64,000 bases of DNA from Ottelia alismoides (lineage: Eukaryota; Streptophyta; Magnoliopsida; Alismatales; Hydrocharitaceae), in contig JAZKJV010008872.1 in assembly GCA_037367405.1 (NCBI GenBank), forward strand, positions 783,001-847,000. Direction: 5' to 3'. Numbering within the stretch: position 1 is the stretch's first letter; each line of letters opens with the position of its first letter. Below the pieces are notes generated by a model. That model was not told where the DNA came from and did not search any database. It saw only the letters and a list, made by a program, of their open reading frames with translations. Positions 60,741 through 64,000 of this stretch are shown one piece after another. Position numbers and translations under genes: made by a program.

Positions 60741-63050
60741 GTTTGTGATAAACCTTCTTGCGGGAGCGAGGAGGTGAGTAATATACATATATGCCACTAT
60801 CAGAATTGTCCTCATATGAATAATAGTGAGGGGCAGGGAACGTCTAACGAGGGTCAACACATGGTTGCTTGCTCAGATATGTCTTAAGAACAACCAAACT
60901 GAGCTCACTCATATAAACCACCTCATCAAGACCCGATGAGGATTCCTCAGAAAACTACTTCTCCGGTATGTTGATGGAAACTTTCTTAGTCGGGTTTCTA
61001 GAACCTGAAGCATTGAGAGGGAGAGGAGATTGACGTGCCTCGAGGGTTCAGGGGAACACCTCGAGGAATCAATTCTCGACTTCCTCTCACTGGATAACTG
61101 ACTAGAGGAAGGATAAACCATGTTTTTAGGTGGTGTAAATTAAGTTCTGGTTGTCTGCTTTGAAGGTTCGAGATGTGTTGCGTTGCTGACCATGGTTTCC
61201 TTATCAAACGAGTCACCATAAACATTGTAAAATTCCAGAAGAGTCAGCACATGTCTCGGGTAAGAGCTGGTCTTCTCAATTGGCTTGGCATTGGTAGTGA
61301 TGCAAGCAGCGGGAGTCATGGATGTGTGGGGAGTCTCTACTCCAATGGTCAGCTCAACAGCCGGTATCTCAGGTGTAACAGAGTGGTGGCACTCATCTGC
61401 CTCTCGATGGTCATGACTGTCAGTAGCTTTGTTGATTAGCTTAGAGTAGAGTGTGTCAAAGAATGGATGAGGTCAGAGTGCTCCCAATGTTATAAAATCG
61501 ATCTCCTGAGTCTCACAATCTATAGTCACCTTAGCCATGGCTAAGAATGACTTACCGAGAATAATCAGAGATTGGTAAACTCTCCTCGGTGCTCAATGTC
61601 AATGACCGAGAAGGTTACTAGGAGTAGAGCACCTTGGAAGGTAATGATGACTGAAATGGTTCCTCTCGACCATTTTATAGATCAATCAGCCAATTGAACG
61701 ATCTCTCTTGACTTCCTGATTGGCTCGAGTTTGAGCTTGTCAAACATGGAGGTCGGGGGGATATTTATCAATGAGTCATCATCGATTCTAGCATGGGTGA
61801 AGGTAGTATCTTTGATTTCACATTCAACCCTAGGCAACCACTTTACTCTATGACTTTTGATCTTTCTCCCCATCACCAAGGAGGTATCCATAAACACTAG
61901 ATGTTTCTCAATTCTTGTCCTCTTATTGCCCTGCCGCTTAGGCGTCAACTTACTTCTCACAAATCATTTGAGGTCAGAAAAGTGATCTATGACATTTATT
62001 AAGGGAAGCTTGTAAATCAATTTCTCATTGAGTGCTTTCCTTAGGGCATGAACCAATTTTTTTAGATCATTTTCATTTTTCAACTTTTATGCATTTTTCT
62101 GACTTTTCAATGTTTTTGGTCCTTTTACGATTTTCGATTTTTATAACTTTTTTTATAGGAGAAGGGGGAGTGCGAGGATGTATAGACTCTTGATTGGAAG
62201 GTAAGTGGTTAGAAGAAGAGGGAGGTAGAATGGACTCCAGTTGTAAAGAGTGTGTATGTTTTCTTGTGTCATCTAAATTTTCAACATTGAATTTGCTTAT
62301 TCCATTCTCCACTTCCATTCCTGAGCTGGATTAAATGAAATTAGTCGGTCAATTACATTTCTAAATTTATTTTTAATTAATTCATATCTCTTCACAATCT
62401 TAGAAATGTTATCCTCCAAAAATTCCTCATAGCAAATCATGGAAGCAGTCTTTGTACCCAGAGAATATTGCTGAGATCTTGATGTCTCATACTCAACATA
62501 CCTAGACTCTGGGTATAATGGAGATATTGGTCGGGGCCTCGAATAATGGAGTCAATGATCGGATGGCTTATGCTTGTAAGTCTAGCTCATGATTCCAAGC
62601 GCGTGCATGTGTAGGCTCTCCGAATTTGTGATATGAATGCTAGTCAATGTGGGCTTGATTACTGGGGTTAATTAAGTCAGGAAGATCATATGGTGCAGGA
62701 CGCTCCATTCAGTTTGTTCGATCAACCATGTTATATCCTAAGGTCAAGTCAGGATGTATATATGTGAATTATTTTCCAGTCCCAACTTGAGGCGAGAAAG
62801 AGGTATGTGGGGGTAAATAATTCTTCCAACCATTTGTCTTAGTAGTGGCTAAGAAATTCAAAGAAGTGGGAAAGTCAGTTGAAGGTCTGACTTTATAATC
62901 GGGTCGAGGTGGAACCGATCACGGTTAAAGGTCTCCCGTGGATGGTGGAGGACACATGGAGGACAGAAAAGGTGAAGATGAATGGTATACAGTCGAGGAG
63001 GAGTGACCAGAGACGTCAGGGTATGAGGACCAATATCTCGACACCTTGAA
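60740..63050 (-). pseudogene. G2 ORF relic, protease-like
   Basis: More decayed than G1. Readable parts, in order on the minus strand: near 63050 SRYWSSYPDVSGHSSS (no ATG; GTG where G1 has ATG); 62073-62318 with a Lys/Glu-rich end; 61682-61960 with the protease-like core THARIDDDSLINIPPTSMF and REIVQLAD; 60909-61121 with SSERKSRIDSSRCSPEP; and the tail YYSPPRSRKKVYHKPS near 60750-60790. The IDDDS substitution at the protease active site is the same as in G1. Residue-level identity in the core is high despite frame damage elsewhere. Confidence 0.62.
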
Positions 63051-63590
63051 GAGGAATAGATGAATGTAAGCAGATTGAGGTATAAAAACATGCAAGTACA
63101 TAGAATAACGCACAGGGACAGACACAAAACAAACAAAAGAGCAAACCCCAAATTCATAAACTCCACACGTGAGGGCCGTAAAGGTTCGGTTGAATTATCT
63201 TGTCAGTTTTAATTGGTGATAAATGCAAACTCTGAAAGAAATAACAAGTTGTTAGGCGAATGTATTTCCCTACAGACTGTCCTGATTCTTATGACTAGTT
63301 GCACCCACTTTTAGCTAGTATGGGAGTAAGTACAGATCGTAAAGATATGGCTACTCGTTACTTGAGGATGGAGCCTTACACGATGTCCTCTAAACCACCC
63401 ACTCTGCTAAGGAAATCCAGACCATTTACCAGCTACCTGTATTTCCTCATTGAAAGTAACTAATCGTTTTTGTAGAACCAGTAGTCTATATGATAATTCT
63501 AGCTTGGCTCTATCCTAGTGTCGTCTCTCTCTTGATTCCAAGTAAATTCAAACAATACGAGGTTGCTCTCCCACAAACAAGGGTAAATTT
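63051..63590 (-). other. G2 leader
   Basis: No gene visible. It lies where G1 has its leader (16290-16900), but similarity by eye is weak. It ends at the insertion of a copia LTR after ..GTAAATTT. Confidence 0.45.
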
Positions 63591-64000
63591 TGTTAGCAAT
63601 ATGAGCCCGAGGCGAACCAATCCTACAATAAATGTTATTGTAATAAATGATTTATCAATAAAAAGTTATTGATTATGTTTCACTCCCTTTTTGATATTGA
63701 ATGAATGAATGCACTATAAGGTCCCTCTGTACAATAAGGGTTATGTACCATGGACAACTTGATACTCATATAGCTGTTGATTCATTGATTTGAATCATTG
63801 AGGCTAATGCTTGGATGGATATCTAAGGAGTTAGATAGAGGACTCATCAAGCATCATCAATGATTAACAAGTAGTGATCTCCAGTCTGAGTGGGAGATGG
63901 CAATCCTATCTCAATAGACTGATATCTGATCGACCTCTTGATGCAGGTCCTCTGCATGGGAATATTGATTCGGAGGTATCAGATTAGTTGAGTCAATAGG
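63591..64000 (+). repeat. start of another copia LTR, subfamily B-like
   Basis: Begins TGTTAGCAATATGAGCCCGAGG and is collinear with the first 400 bp of the E4 3' LTR (plus orientation here), cut off by the window edge. Confidence 0.85.

Larger units (their letters stand above)
56330..63590 (-). mobile_element. gypsy-type non-autonomous element G2
   Basis: Second member of the G1 family: 3' LTR start 56330-58756, polypurine tract 58757-58763, 3' noncoding region with hairpin array to about 60740, degenerate ORF about 60740-63050, leader to 63590, where a copia LTR interrupts it. The 5' LTR is not in the window. It has the same gene content as G1, with no RT or integrase. Confidence 0.72.

Noticed and set aside
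1..64000. CRISPR arrays, bacterial operons, endogenous pararetrovirus, centromeric or telomeric satellite, organelle DNA
   Set aside because: No direct-repeat/spacer pattern, no bacterial gene layout, RT only of copia type, no tandem satellite and no recognisable organelle gene.

Overview
The window is transposon-dense heterochromatin of a flowering plant. It is strongly A/T-rich. It contains two classes of LTR retrotransposon that are typical of angiosperms, nested in and cut by one another. The Ty1/copia family has initiator-Met tRNA primer sites, LTRs of 2.5-2.6 kb and an Angela/Tork-like pol. The Ty3/gypsy family resembles the Athila/Tat clade and has very long LTRs. I found no host protein gene, tRNA, rRNA, satellite or organelle insert, and nothing that identifies the species (monocot is possible but unproven).

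Layout. 1-1801: fragments of minus-strand copia pol and LTR, plus a mosaic junction. 1802-12151: plus-strand copia element E1, both LTRs present, the 3' LTR clipped. 12152-26376: remains of minus-strand copia E2 (clipped 3' LTR 12152-12460; leader, primer site and rearranged 5' LTRs 21547-26376). Gypsy element G1 (12460-21546, minus) sits inside E2. 26377-30959: plus-strand copia E3, 5' truncated. 31010-34011: two LTR fragments facing in opposite directions. 32488-42164: minus-strand copia E4, the only copy with readable gag, protease, integrase, reverse transcriptase and RNase H. 42165-43500 plus 54005-56330: a plus-oriented gypsy-type LTR region (G3), split at its TATA box by E5. 43501-54004: E5, a structurally complete minus-strand copia element with a 5-bp target duplication. 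56330-63590: a second gypsy element of the G1 family (G2, minus). 63591-64000: start of another plus-strand copia LTR, running off the window.

Two copia subfamilies are present. Subfamily A (E1, E2, E3, E5; LTR starts mostly resemble TGTTGGACATGCGAG) has only wrecked pol genes, and E1, E3 and E5 share an in-frame stop at the same RT/RNase H codon. Subfamily B (E4 and the LTR at 63591; TGTTAGCAATRTGAGCC) retains recognisable enzymes. The simplest reading is that A was copied as an already-dead element by enzymes supplied in trans, perhaps by relatives of B.

G1 and G2 carry one ORF of about 2.5 kb with a protease-like domain but no reverse transcriptase, integrase or zinc-knuckle Gag. Four hairpin modules spaced about 110 bp apart lie just 3' of that ORF in both copies. 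The non-autonomous gypsy family with its hairpin array, and the small overlapping ORFs in the copia LTR leader, are the most unusual things here.
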